DNA from: Aralia elata
Taxonomy: Eukaryota; Streptophyta; Magnoliopsida; Apiales; Araliaceae
NCBI GenBank assembly: GCA_034770075.1
Contig: CM068385.1
Location: 72,732,479 to 72,796,478 of the forward strand
Direction of reading: 5' to 3'
Length of the DNA stretch: 64,000 bases
Under the pieces are notes generated by a model. The model had not been told where the DNA came from. It saw only the letters and a program-made list of their open reading frames with translations, and made no database searches. Position numbers and translations under genes: made by a program. Of this stretch, positions 22,081-31,474 are shown one piece after another (the stretch's first letter is position 1; each line of letters starts with the position of its first letter).

Positions 22081-22350
22081 TTATTTGGAGAGATCAGCAT
22101 AGATCATGGAGTTACTGTTGTCCATTGTGATAGTCAGAGTGCTATACACTTGACTAAAGATCAGATATATCATGAGAGGACGAAGCATATTGATGTCAGG
22201 TATCATTTTGTTCGAGACATTGTTGAAGATGATGACATTAAGGTCTTGAAGGTTGGTACTGTAGACAATCCAGCTGACATGTTAACGAAGCCGTTACCAC
22301 ATACCAAGTTTAAACATTGTTTGGACCTGGTTAATGTTCGATGCACTTGA
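22021..22350 (+). CDS. Short in-frame gag-RNase H fusion ORF (109 aa)
   Basis: Residues 1 to about 19 (MDDKALSTIQLCFLNDVLR) derive from the gag UBN2 region. Residues from about 20 (GLFGEIS) to 109 are the C-terminal part of Copia RNase H, with VVHCDSQSAIHL, YHERTKHIDVRYHFVR and NPADMLTKPL motifs. Both families have an L-R-G/E context at the joint (around TTACGAGGC), so a template switch at a short shared sequence could have created it. RNase H needs its upstream catalytic Asp, which is absent, so enzyme activity is unlikely. Upstream frames are closed. Whether the frame is translated is unknown; it may be open only because it is young. Confidence 0.75.
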   Translation: MDDKALSTIQLCFLNDVLRGLFGEISIDHGVTVVHCDSQSAIHLTKDQIYHERTKHIDVRYHFVRDIVEDDDIKVLKVGTVDNPADMLTKPLPHTKFKHCLDLVNVRCT

Positions 22351-22410
22351 GCTCTGCATTTGAGAAGAGGAGAAAGTTCACTGTTTGTGTTATATTTGGA
22401 GGATTCAAGT

Positions 22411-22423
22411 CAAGGTGGAGATT
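22411..22423 (+). other. Polypurine tract of the Copia derivative
   Basis: AAGGTGGAGATT-type purine tract directly before the right LTR start at 22424. Such a tract primes plus-strand DNA synthesis. Together with the PBS and both LTRs it completes the cis requirements. Confidence 0.85.
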
Positions 22424-22831
22424 TGTTGGGTATGACATGATTCTTTATTGGATTTGGATTTAGGTATTACCTAGTTCTTTATTGGATTTGGATTTAGGTA
22501 TTACCTAGAATCCGTTTTAGTTTAAGGAAAGTTATCTTTCCTAATTATACTCAATTTAGTATTTCCTATCCTATTTGGTTATGGAATTTCCTATGGCCTA
22601 TAAATATGGGTGCTAGGATTTTGGAGAAGAGACAATTCAGAGACATTCAGATTCATTCAGAAGTATTCTAATTATTCTCTCTCTATCTTGTATTCTTCAA
22701 ATATTTATTTAGTGGATTTCTTCTGTCTTCTTCGTGGTTTTTTTCCGATTTGGGTTTCCACGTAAAATCTTGTGTTATTGTCTTTATCTTTTTGCGTTGA
22801 TTTATTGTGTTTGTCATAGTTTGTCATAACA
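22424..22831 (+). repeat. Right LTR (408 bp) with 35-bp internal duplication
   Basis: Same termini as the left LTR. The segment TTCTTTATTGGATTTGGATT and the following TAGGTATTACCTAG occur twice in tandem near its start (about 22440-22508) but once in the left LTR, which explains the 35-bp length difference. Confidence 0.95.
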
Positions 22832-22836
22832 CAAAG

Positions 22837-23167
22837 ATTTGGTAAATGCCGAATATGACAGTTACTTCTCCTTGATTTCAGGTTTCCTTATTTTTTCTTA
22901 ATACATTTTTTTTGTAATTAATTTGTCCTTATTGCACTCTTTTTGCAATTATTTTATTTATGCACTAATCTTGTCATTTTTAACTAATTGTTGTATATTT
23001 CTGTAAATAACCCTTTAAATAAACTCCATTAAACTGAATATAAACCCAATAATATTGTCATTATTAAAATCATAAAAGATATAAACCAATAATTAATGCA
23101 TTGTATAGCCTAGCTTATAATAATAGTTAGTTAACATGTACGTGGATGCATAGTGATGCACCAAGTC
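22837..23167. other. Intergenic, no gene seen
   Basis: AT-rich. No coding or repeat signal that I can support. Confidence 0.5.
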
Positions 23168-23593
23168 TGTTGTAGCTAGTACACGGATTTGGGTGCGTCA
23201 CAATCTTATTTTGGTAGGAATATTATTTTAGAAGTAGTCTTATTGGTGGTTGGTATATTTATTATATAAGAGTGTCCTAATTAGATTATGAAAAAGGGAG
23301 CTGTGGATAATAGATCTATAAATAGAGTCTTGTGTTTACAAAAAGGTAATACAACCAATAGGTAGTAACATCCTAAAGAGCTGAGAGATGGTGTAATTAA
23401 GTCTTGGGTTGGTGTGTGAGGAAAGATTTTTTTTTTCAGTTTTTATTTCGTGCAAAAAATTGTATTGTGTAGATTAATATATTGATCAAAGTTAGTTTTA
23501 TAGATTAGGTCATTTAGAACCAAACCATGTTAAATATGGTTTATTTTTTTTTCTTAATTGTGTTGTTTATTTTGTGTGACTTAATTCCCAACA
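23168..23593 (+). mobile_element. Probable solo Copia-type LTR
   Basis: It starts TGTTGTAGC and ends TTCCCAACA, a plausible TG...CA pair, with CTATAAATAGAG as a TATA box at about 23318-23329 and a T-rich U5-like end. No PBS follows it and no polypurine tract precedes it. The flanks (AAGTC and AGTTG) are not a clean 5-bp duplication, so the boundaries or the solo-LTR status could be wrong. Confidence 0.5.
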
Positions 23594-23599
23594 AGTTGA

Positions 23600-24109
23600 C
23601 AACTTTAATAGTATACGTTGAATAAAAAATATAATCATACACTTACCTTAATTCATGTAATTGAATATTTTCGTCTACACTATTTATATATATTCACATA
23701 TATTTAATACTAAAACCCTTCGTATTATTTATAAATTTCGTGATCACGTGAATAGATTAATTAATACTATATATTACACATATTTTAAAATTTAAAATTA
23801 TAATATTTAAATAAATTTCACACATATTCAAACAGACCCGTAACCCGTAAACATTAATGAAGCACATTATAAACATGATATTAGGGCTTTATATATTGCG
23901 AAGTGGCCAATAATGCACAAAAAATGTCGTACTCCATTACATTCCAAGCAGATTGAGACTTCAAGTCTTCAACCACGCCCAAACTTCTGTTTAGAACACG
24001 TTATCTAGATTAGATATATATATATATTATTACCGTATGTGTATATATATATATATTATTAATGTATATATATACAACAATATATATTATTAATATATAT
24101 TTATATAAC
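23600..24109. other. Intergenic, (TA)-rich, no gene seen
   Basis: No coding region or element boundary is apparent. (TA)n tracts begin at about 24014. Confidence 0.5.
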
Positions 24110-24846
24110 AATATTTATTATTATTTATTTTGCTCTTTCTAAGTTACCTTTTTATTTTTCAAGATTTCCAAAAGTTTTACAAAAGTTGTTATATACTTAT
24201 ATATATATATATATAGACAGAGAGAGAGAGAGAGACACACACACGCTATTGTTATACGTATATATAATATATATAACAAATTAACAATATATATATATAT
24301 ATATAACAATATTTGTTATTATTTATTCTCCTCTCTCTAAGTTACCTTTTTCTTTTCCAATATTTCCAAAAGTTTTGCAGAAGTTGTTATATATATATAT
24401 GCCCAGGATCAGGTCCGGGAACCTGATCAAAATCCGGACCCCAAAATTTTTTTTTTCGTTTTTTTTTCAAAACAACTAATAAAAAATATATAGTTATTTT
24501 TGGTACTGAAAAAATTTGTTAATACACTGTTTTTGGTATGATTTGGATACATATAACAAACAGTGTTGTACCGATTGTATATATATTACTCTCTCTAAAT
24601 TACATTTTTCCTTTCACAAGATTTTCAAAAGTTTTACAAAAGTTGTGATATATATATATATATATATTATATATTATTAACGTATATATATATAAACAAA
24701 TTAACAATATATATATATATATATATATACTATATTATTAACGTGTATATATATATAATATAATAATATTTGTTATTATTTATTTTACTTTCTCTAAGTT
24801 ACAGTTTTTCCGTTCACAAGATTTTCAAAAGTCTTACAAAAATTGT

Positions 24847-24886
<40 letters not shown>

Positions 24887-24986
24887 ACTTATACGTATAT
24901 ATATATATATATCTATATATATATATATATATATATATTATTAACGTATATATATAACAAATTAACAATATATATATATTATTAAC

Positions 24987-25028
<42 letters not shown>

Positions 25029-25110
25029 CAATATTTGATATTATTTATTTTACTCTCTCTAAGTTACATTTTTTCCTTTCACAAGATTTTCAAAAGTTTT
25101 ACAAAAGTTG

Positions 25111-25150
<40 letters not shown>

Positions 25151-25281
25151 CACTAGTTGTTATTATTTATTTTCTCTCTCTAAATTACCTTTTATTTTCC
25201 ATAATTTTCAAAATTTTTTACAAAAATCGTTATATATATATATATACACGTTATTGCTATATATATTATTAGCGTTATATA

Positions 25282-25317
<36 letters not shown>

Positions 25318-25330
25318 TAGCGTATATAGT
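24110..25330. repeat. Satellite of about 80-bp blocks separated by (TA)n
   Basis: Six diverged copies of a block begin near 24110, 24309, 24575, 24768, 25030 and 25155. Each runs from TTATTATTTATTTTACTCTC through TCTAAGTTAC and a T/C-rich stretch to TTTTCAAAAGTTTTACAAAA GTTG. Blocks are separated by (TA)n of different lengths, so spacing varies from about 125 to 265 bp. A non-repeat insert lies at about 24400-24570. The array ends about 350 bp upstream of the S-RNase-type start codon. Confidence 0.85.
24408..24429. repeat. Perfect hairpin GATCAGGT...ACCTGATC
   Basis: Eight-base arms around CCGGGA. It lies in the non-repeat insert of the satellite array. It may mark the end of a small inserted element, but no matching partner end was found. 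Confidence 0.6.
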
Positions 25331-25339
25331 GTAATTAAG

Positions 25340-25425
25340 TTCTTCTAGCAGAGTTGGTATGAGTTCTTATAAAGTGATGAGAGGTCATGAGATCAAATCT
25401 TTGCAGATGCATTACTTTTAAAAAA
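25340..25425 (+). mobile_element. SINE-like tRNA-derived segment
   Basis: A box-A-like motif TAGCAGAGTTG at 25346-25356 is followed 34 bp later by a box-B-like GATCAAATC at 25391-25399. This matches the internal RNA polymerase III promoter layout of tRNA-derived SINEs. The segment does not fold as an intact tRNA by eye. No 3' tail or TSD was confirmed. It lies about 280 bp upstream of the ribonuclease start codon. Confidence 0.45.
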
Positions 25426-25429
25426 ATAA

Positions 25430-25572
25430 AAAAGCCTGCGGGTTGGCCCGGCCCAACCTCGGCCACGGGCCTATGAATAGCCGGACCTTTTTAGCCAGAC
25501 CCGTATTGGCCCAGTCCGTCACTAGCTCAGCCCGTTTGAGCTGACCCGACCCGTTTGCCAGGTCTAATCTTA
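25430..25572. repeat. GC-rich insertion of a family often seen in plant genomes
   Basis: A sharply GC-rich block within AT-rich DNA, with repeated GGCCC, GACCCG and GCCCGTTTG words. Sequences of the type CGGGTTGGCCCGGCCC and GACCCGACCCGTTTGCCAGG occur as dispersed non-autonomous repeats in many angiosperms, as far as I recall. The ends are not defined. It sits directly upstream of the TATA box of the ribonuclease gene. Confidence 0.45.
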
Positions 25573-25631
25573 TATATTAGAACGAGAAAAGTATTTATAA
25601 AGTGTGGGCCCTTGCATGGCTAGCTTCTACT

Positions 25632-25639
25632 TATAAATA
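25632..25639 (+). promoter_or_regulatory. TATA box of the S-RNase-type gene
   Basis: TATAAATA lies 45 bp upstream of the start codon at 25684, which would give a very short 5' UTR of roughly 15-25 nt. The immediate upstream DNA consists of the GC-rich and SINE-like insertions, so the usual upstream promoter may be displaced. Confidence 0.65.
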
Positions 25640-25683
25640 AACTCTTTTATCGTGTTACTTGAACATGAGCTAGCTAGCGTTGA

Positions 25684-28002
25684 ATGAAGTCGATCAAAAT
25701 CATGTCACCATTCAATATAGCTCTGATAATTTTCCTAGGCTTGAGCATTTGCTTTTGCGTAGGTGATGCCCAAGTGACCGGATATCGTTTTGTCCAACAA
25801 TGGCCGCCTGCAGTTTGCAACGTTACCCCTGCGTTATGCACCAATACTGTTCGACGATTTACTATTCATGGCCTTTGGCCCTATAACAGTGCTGGTACAT
25901 CCCTGATAAATTGTAATGGGTCTGCATTTAATGTTTCCTTGGTAAGTTTCAGCTTAGTTCTCTAGCTAAGTTTCCCACTATTTCTCTGCAGTCTGGATTC
26001 ATACGAGTCTAACATAAGAGTACATATTTCCTTGTTATTCCTTGGACACATCTGTCTGTTCAAGTTGTCAATTGACAAAGCCAATACTTTCATTCTCATA
26101 TATTGTTGGATGAAGTACACATATATTCCTTGAATCCATGGGCTGATCTTTTCCCATTTTTGGTAATGTGTTAGTCGCATACATTTTAATGAGGTTATAA
26201 TTATCTTTTGATTATATAAAATTGAAGTCTTGAAGCATTAATTTGAACCGGTTTGTCGCATGATATAGTCCTTTGAAAATTTCTATTGATTATTTCCAAC
26301 CCAACTAGTCGAAATATTTTCTTTACAATTGAATCCATGTGTGTTGGATAGTTTGGATAGTTTTGTAATATTATATGTACAAGACAAGGAGACAGCCTTC
26401 ATTTTTAGTCCATCCCACATTATCTTTATACGGCATTTGGCGAACACTAATTATAGTATTTTGTTAAGAGAATAAATAATATATCGATTGTGTATTGAAA
26501 GTATTATTTTACATCATCACAATATGCTAACTACATAATTTGGAGAAAATCAAGGAGATTGAATTGTTTTGATAGATTGTGTAATTATTACTTATCATGA
26601 TAAAGTTGTTTAATAATTGATCATATTCGCAAGTTAATACAATGCAAACCTCTTGATATCATTCAAAATTATCTATGTGATTTATTGCTATTGAAAGATG
26701 TAATACAATAATTTTACAAATAGCCTTTACATGATTTACTCTCTTATGTTAATTATTACATAAAGGGTGTCAATTTTCCTCAATGATGCAACCTTAACCT
26801 TGTTTGCAAGTTTTAGGCTAAAGAATGCTAAGAATTTTTAAGTAAGTAATTGATAGGATAGGAAATAATAGAAAACTTATTTTCCTTGGTTCTGTTTGTA
26901 AGCTTACTTAATTTATATTATAAAGCCTTCATGAGGTTTTTTCGACAAGTTTTGTGTGTTTATGTCACACTTTTTCATTCTTCTTTTTTTTCTGTTTTAA
27001 ATTTTTTTTGCTTTGTTTTTCTTTTTACTCTTTTTGCCCCTATAACTTTGATATATTATTATTTTACCCTTTTTAATATTATTTTTTTTATATTTTTTTA
27101 TTTACTCTTTTAAATTTTATAAATTTATATTTTACCCCACATAATTTACACAAGCAATGCGTGTGCGGTGACTAGTATGTATAAAACATGAATGTCCAAA
27201 TTTGTTTTCTTAGTTGAGGCAATTTAGGAATAAAAAAGAAGTTTACCAAGCTTATTTTCAATCTTTATATTTCCTATTTTTTTGCCCAAGAAAATATCTA
27301 GGGATAATTGGATTTAAAAAAATTGGAATGTTTTTATTTTTTGAATTTACAATCCTTTCTTCTGATTTTAAACTTACAAACAAGGTGCGGTGATGCAACT
27401 TTTCTCCAAAGGGTTGGAATAAATTCAATTTTCCATTTAATTGACAATAAATACTAATTAACCAATTGGCTTGTTAATGAGGTAGTCCAAGTCTTCTCTG
27501 TTGGAACACAGGTCTCTTCCTTCCGCGCCCAACTAGATTACGCATGGCCTAACTTAGCCAACAGACCAAATCAAGTTTTCTGGAAGTCTGAGTGGGATAA
27601 GCACGGGAAATGTTCGGAAAGCAGATTGAATCAGACAACTTATTTTAGAAACTCAGCAGTGCATTTGTATAATCGCACTAATATACTGTCGATGCTTCAG
27701 ACACAAGGTATACTTGAGACTTTTGTTGCAATTAGACACGCATAACAAGATTTGATAAGTTTTTTTTCTCTCTCTCATAATAACCTTCACGTTTTACTTA
27801 TCAGTTTTTTTTTCTTGGGTTCCAATTAACCCGATCGTATTTGTTTAATATTCAAGTTAATTGCAAAACCAATTCCCTTAGAGAAGTTGTACTCTTTGAG
27901 ATCTGGACCTGCATTGCTTTAAATGGAAGTTACACCAATTGCCTGGGAAACAGCCAGATAAATTGTGGCGGCACTCAGGCGAGAATCAAGTTTCTTGCAT
28001 GA
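25684..28002 (+). CDS. S-RNase-type T2 ribonuclease gene, three exons, possibly decayed
   Basis: Proposed exons: 25684-25941, 27512-27707 and 27857-28002. These join in frame to 199 codons. Exon 1 encodes a signal peptide (hydrophobic to about residue 28), FVQQWPPAVC, and catalytic site I, FTIHGLWP with His62. Exon 2 encodes site II, FWKSEWDKHGKC, with Glu113, Lys116 and His117. Exon 3 encodes the Cys-containing end (NCKTNSLREVV...INCGG...IKF). The product would be a secreted RNA-cleaving enzyme; family members of this type are the pistil determinant in S-RNase self-incompatibility. The first intron lies after NCNGSAFNVSL, the hypervariable-region position usual for S-RNases, and the motifs look Rosaceae-like. 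Oddities: the protein is about 25-30 residues short between site II and the C-terminus; without the second splice a TAA at 27743-27745 ends it; GTC is GKC; a Cys is missing in the REVV(L)F motif. It could be a functional S or S-like allele, or a decaying paralogue. No F-box gene is nearby. Confidence 0.75.
25942..27511 (+). other. Intron 1 of the S-RNase-type gene (1570 bp)
   Basis: Donor GTAAGT at 25942, acceptor ACACAG ending at 27511, phase 0. It is long for such genes. A TTTT-rich stretch (26940-27120) and a segment near 27130-27390 with TGCGTGTGCGGTGA may be small insertions, but I found no terminal repeats. Confidence 0.75.
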
Positions 28003-28005
28003 ATA

Positions 28006-28062
<57 letters not shown>

Positions 28063-28079
28063 TGTCTCTGTGTGTGTGT
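28006..28079. repeat. Compound (TA)n(TG)n microsatellite
   Basis: It starts four bases after the proposed stop codon of the ribonuclease gene, so it would lie in its 3' UTR. Confidence 0.95.
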
Positions 28080-28157
28080 CTGTATTATGATGGACTGTTG
28101 GAGTACGTAACTGTATCATCTCTTCCAAAAGCAAGGCCAATGAGGTCTTAGGTTTGT

Positions 28158-28167
28158 AATAAATAAA
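28158..28167 (+). terminator. Candidate polyadenylation signal of the S-RNase-type gene
   Basis: Two overlapping AATAAA hexamers, about 160 bp after the stop codon. Further AATAAA copies follow at about 28191-28199. Confidence 0.45.
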
Positions 28168-28199
28168 ACTTCCATGCATGATATGTTGAAATAAATAAA

Positions 28200-29480
28200 T
28201 GCAGACTAGTAGTGTGTTGACTGTAATTTTTGTTCAAATATTATATTAATACCAAAAAAATAAGGCTGCTTTTGTTGGTTTTGATTGTTTTGTTGTTATA
28301 GACTCAATTTGATAGACTCAAATTGAGGTTCTAATGATTTTTTTTGTTGGAATGGATTAATTTGACTTTCATGTCACACAAAATATAGTTTCACTGTATC
28401 TAACTTGTATTTAACTCAAATCTCCTTTAAATAAAAATTCCAAAAACCTTTCATTTACTTTGTTAAACAAATTTGCACAAAAATTGTTCTTGCTATTGTG
28501 ATTCTTGCACAAATCCAGCCAAATAACGATAATAATTCTCTTTCATCTTTAAATAAAAACCTTCAAACTCCCAACTGATGCCGAAGGAATGAGCCGCGAG
28601 TCGAGGAGCTTGAGAATTCCATCACAGATTCTCAAAAGCTCCATCCCAATCATTGATTCGTATGTAGTCTCGTAGGTTATGTTTGTTTGCAAAAAATATG
28701 CTTAAAAATAAACTATTATCTTAATTTAATATTACTTTAGACTATTTTAGTATATGATGAGTGATTAATAATCTTTTAAATAATCATATGGATTATTTTT
28801 TGTCATTTCTGAAACTATTTATGTTGAAATATATAATCGAGGAATTAATAATCCCTTAATTTTAAACTATCAAATGGTTTTATGGGATTTATACTTTCAC
28901 AGGGGCCAATGTTCCTTCTTGAAAGGATTAAATAATTCAAAATAGTATTAAGTTAAAATAAATAATTTAATCTCAAATATACTTTTTATAAATAAACATA
29001 GCTTTAGAGAATAAACAACCTTTGAAAATGAGAAGATAACGGGGCTCAAGATCCATGTGTAAGAAGTGAATAACATGAGATTCTGATGACAATTAATTAA
29101 TTGTTCGGTAACTTCAGCATCTTAGGGAAAGACGTATATGAAAGATATAAAACACTAGATTCCTAAACTTTGCTGGATCTCTTCTTTTTTATTCCTTGTA
29201 TAATTGGAATATAATTATCCTTGCATGCAATTACTGTATCAGTATTACTTGGCTGCAGTTCAAACCATGAAGATGATTGAACATGACTTCTCATGCTTCT
29301 CTTGCTCTGACTTATAGATCCGCTCCAGCTTCGATCTTTGGGAAAGTGAAGGTTTTGGTCTATAGACAGAGATGGGAGGAGGAGAGAGAAAGGCAAAGAG
29401 GAGAGAGAAAGTGGCCAAATCGTATTTTTGTACAAATTAAATGTATTAAAAGTCGGTGCACGGAACAATTTCTGACAAAA
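28200..29480. other. Intergenic, no supported gene
   Basis: A 101-aa minus frame (29468-29163) and its plus shadow have no recognisable motif. The rest is AT-rich, with short repeats such as GACTCAAATTGA copies near 28305-28330. Confidence 0.5.
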
Positions 29481-29665
29481 ATTAGGCCTGAATATCGGAT
29501 TAAGTGGGTATCGGTAAGAAATTGTACTAGATTCATATGGGGATGATTGATAATTTGCGGACTCTATTAAAATTAGGCCTGAATATCGGATTAAGTGTGT
29601 ATCGGTAACTAAATTGTACCAGAATCATATCGGGAGGATTGATAATTTGCGGACTCAATTATCAA
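29481..29665. repeat. 91-bp tandem duplication
   Basis: ATTAGGCCTGAATATCGGAT recurs at 29481 and 29572, and the copies continue through GATTGATAATTTGCGGACTC. They differ by several point changes and short indels. Confidence 0.88.
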
Positions 29666-29669
29666 ACGG

Positions 29670-30774
29670 GTAGAACTGTGAGCGACTGAACTGCTATTAG
29701 CCTTAGTTAGAAATACTAATTTACTTCATATTCTGACATTTTCTTTCCTTCTTATATACGAACTGTATTTTCATTACCCACATATTTTGAGGCTTTCCTT
29801 TTATTATGAGAGATGTAAAATTGAAAAAATGTATTGCATTATAGGTTGATAGGCCATCATTATGTTTTTGTAGTCATCAAATGCATTCAACAATAAGAGT
29901 TTTTTCACAAAACGAAATTAAATGGAAAGACAAATTGGCAAAGTTGATGCATTTTTTCCAACAAAATCATATTTCCTTAATGAATTTTAACCATCTCAAA
30001 TGTAAAATGCATGAAGAGATGTAAATCACATCCACAACATCAATGCAAAGTATTATTTGTCTTTGCTATTTTATGGTTGATTGTTCAATTTTATATTGTG
30101 ATGTTTGGAATAAACTATTTTTACTCGTAAAACATATCAAATAATTAGTCATAGTTGAAAGGGTGTAAATAAACTGAGTCGAGCTGAGTATTGAGTTGCT
30201 CAGATTTAATTTATGAAATTTATCGAGCATAAAATAAGATTTAATTAAGACTCGTTTAACTACCGAGTCAAACACAATCTTGAATAGAGTCCGGACAGTT
30301 TGAATTTTCGAATGAATTAAATATGATCCGATATCGATAAAAAATTACAATTTTAGAATGTTCAAATAATTTATCGAACTTTAAAATTTGCTCATATTTG
30401 AATAATTTATATTTCAAGTCGAGTTTATATTTAATCGAGCGAGTACGAATCGAGCTCGAACTGTTTGCTCATTTTACAGTTTTATGAGATATTGGAGAAA
30501 AGTAATTAGTTTAGACGTCTATATTGAGGATAGCTGGGGTACATTTTGATTTCCGTTCGAAGCGCAAGATTATGTGATAAGAATTATGGATCGATGAAGC
30601 AAAATTTAACCATTTGCATTTTATACTTTTCTAGTTTAAAATTTTGGTTGTTAAATATAGGATTGTAAATGGGGTCAGAAATATTCAATAGTCGCTCTGA
30701 AAATTCGTATCTACATTCGCATCAAAGTAAAAATTATATATATTCGTATCAAAGTAAATATTATTCATATTTAT
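29670..30774. other. Intergenic; GAGTCGAGC-type dispersed repeat at about 30173-30475
   Basis: No gene. The segment at 30173-30475 has GAGTCGAGCTGAG near its left end and AATCGAGCTCGAACTGTTTG near its right end, a composition typical of short non-autonomous plant repeats. The ends are not defined. Several ATTCGTATC words occur at 30700-30760 and continue beyond the solo LTR at 31490-31560. Confidence 0.4.
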
Positions 30775-31469
30775 TGTTGGGTTTGTGGGATCCAAACCCA
30801 TGAGATTATCCTATTTAAATTAGGAGTATTTTAATTTTGGTATGTATATTTTTCCAAAATTGAGAAGGATTTAGTTTTTGATTTGGGAAAGGAAGATATA
30901 TGTGAAGAATATGGATTCTTTAATTTTTCCGAAGCCGAATTGGAAGTTGATTTATGGTGGGTTCAATTCCGAAGCATTAGGATTCAGGGAACATGTATAT
31001 ATATATGACCTTTTGACATCAGAGATGCTACACCAATAAATCAATTGAAGTTAGTCAGGAAGAATTGTGAGTGAGTGCATGTGTGGAAATTGAGAAGTTT
31101 TGTGTAGGTTTATTCACGGGGTTTTCATCATCTATTCGGATCAATTAATTGCTTGAAGACTTTAATTAATTCGGAAGTTTTGGGTGGTGAGATAATTTGA
31201 GTTTTTACTCAAATTAAGGTATTATTGTATTATCTCAATTTCATAATATTTCAAGGTTTTAGTTATAAAGCTTGGAAGAATTATTTGTACTCACAGTTGA
31301 TTATAGTGAAATTTTCGGAGCTCGACCCGTAGTTTTTACCTCTTAGTTTTAGAGGTTTTCCACGTAAAATTTGGTGTATTGTGTTTGATTTATTTTTCGT
31401 ACTAATATTTTCTGAGATTGTTATTTAATTTATCAAAGACAGTTACAATTTGCGGGGGTTTTCCTTACA
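30775..31469 (+). mobile_element. Solo LTR (695 bp) with TSD TTTAT
   Basis: It starts TGTTGGGTTTG and ends TTCCTTACA. The 5-bp TSD TTTAT is at 30770-30774 and 31470-31474. It contains a TATA-like GTATATATATATGACC at about 30991-31007 and a TTTCCACGTAAAATTTGGTG motif resembling the LTRs at 21394 and 22424, so it belongs to a related Copia group. No internal sequence remains, consistent with LTR-LTR recombination. Confidence 0.88.
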
Positions 31470-31474
31470 TTTAT

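Larger units (their letters stand above)
21394..22831 (+). mobile_element. Copia deletion derivative with both LTRs and TSD CAAAG
   Basis: Both LTRs start TGTTGGGTATGAC and end GTCATAACA. The 5-bp TSD CAAAG is at 21389-21393 and 22832-22836. Only 657 bp lie between the LTRs: PBS, the start of gag, an abrupt join to the RNase H end, then a polypurine tract. All protease, integrase and RT sequence is missing. It kept every cis signal for mobility yet encodes no enzyme, so it must have moved using proteins from an autonomous relative. The LTRs differ by about seven substitutions or indels plus a 35-bp duplication, indicating a fairly recent insertion. Confidence 0.95.

Noticed and set aside
23168..23593. 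Certain solo LTR with TSD
   Set aside because: The 5-bp flanks do not match (AAGTC, AGTTG). It was kept only as a probable LTR with reduced confidence.
25346..25399. Intact tRNA gene
   Set aside because: Box A and box B are present, but the stems do not pair as a cloverleaf and no anticodon arm is evident; SINE-like is more likely.
25684..25965. Single-exon reading of the ribonuclease ORF (93 aa)
   Set aside because: The end (VSFSLVL) comes from reading past a good GTAAGT donor. Catalytic site II and the C-terminus lie in downstream exons.
29163..29468. 101-aa minus ORF
   Set aside because: No recognisable motif, no promoter or splice support, and an open plus shadow over the same bases.
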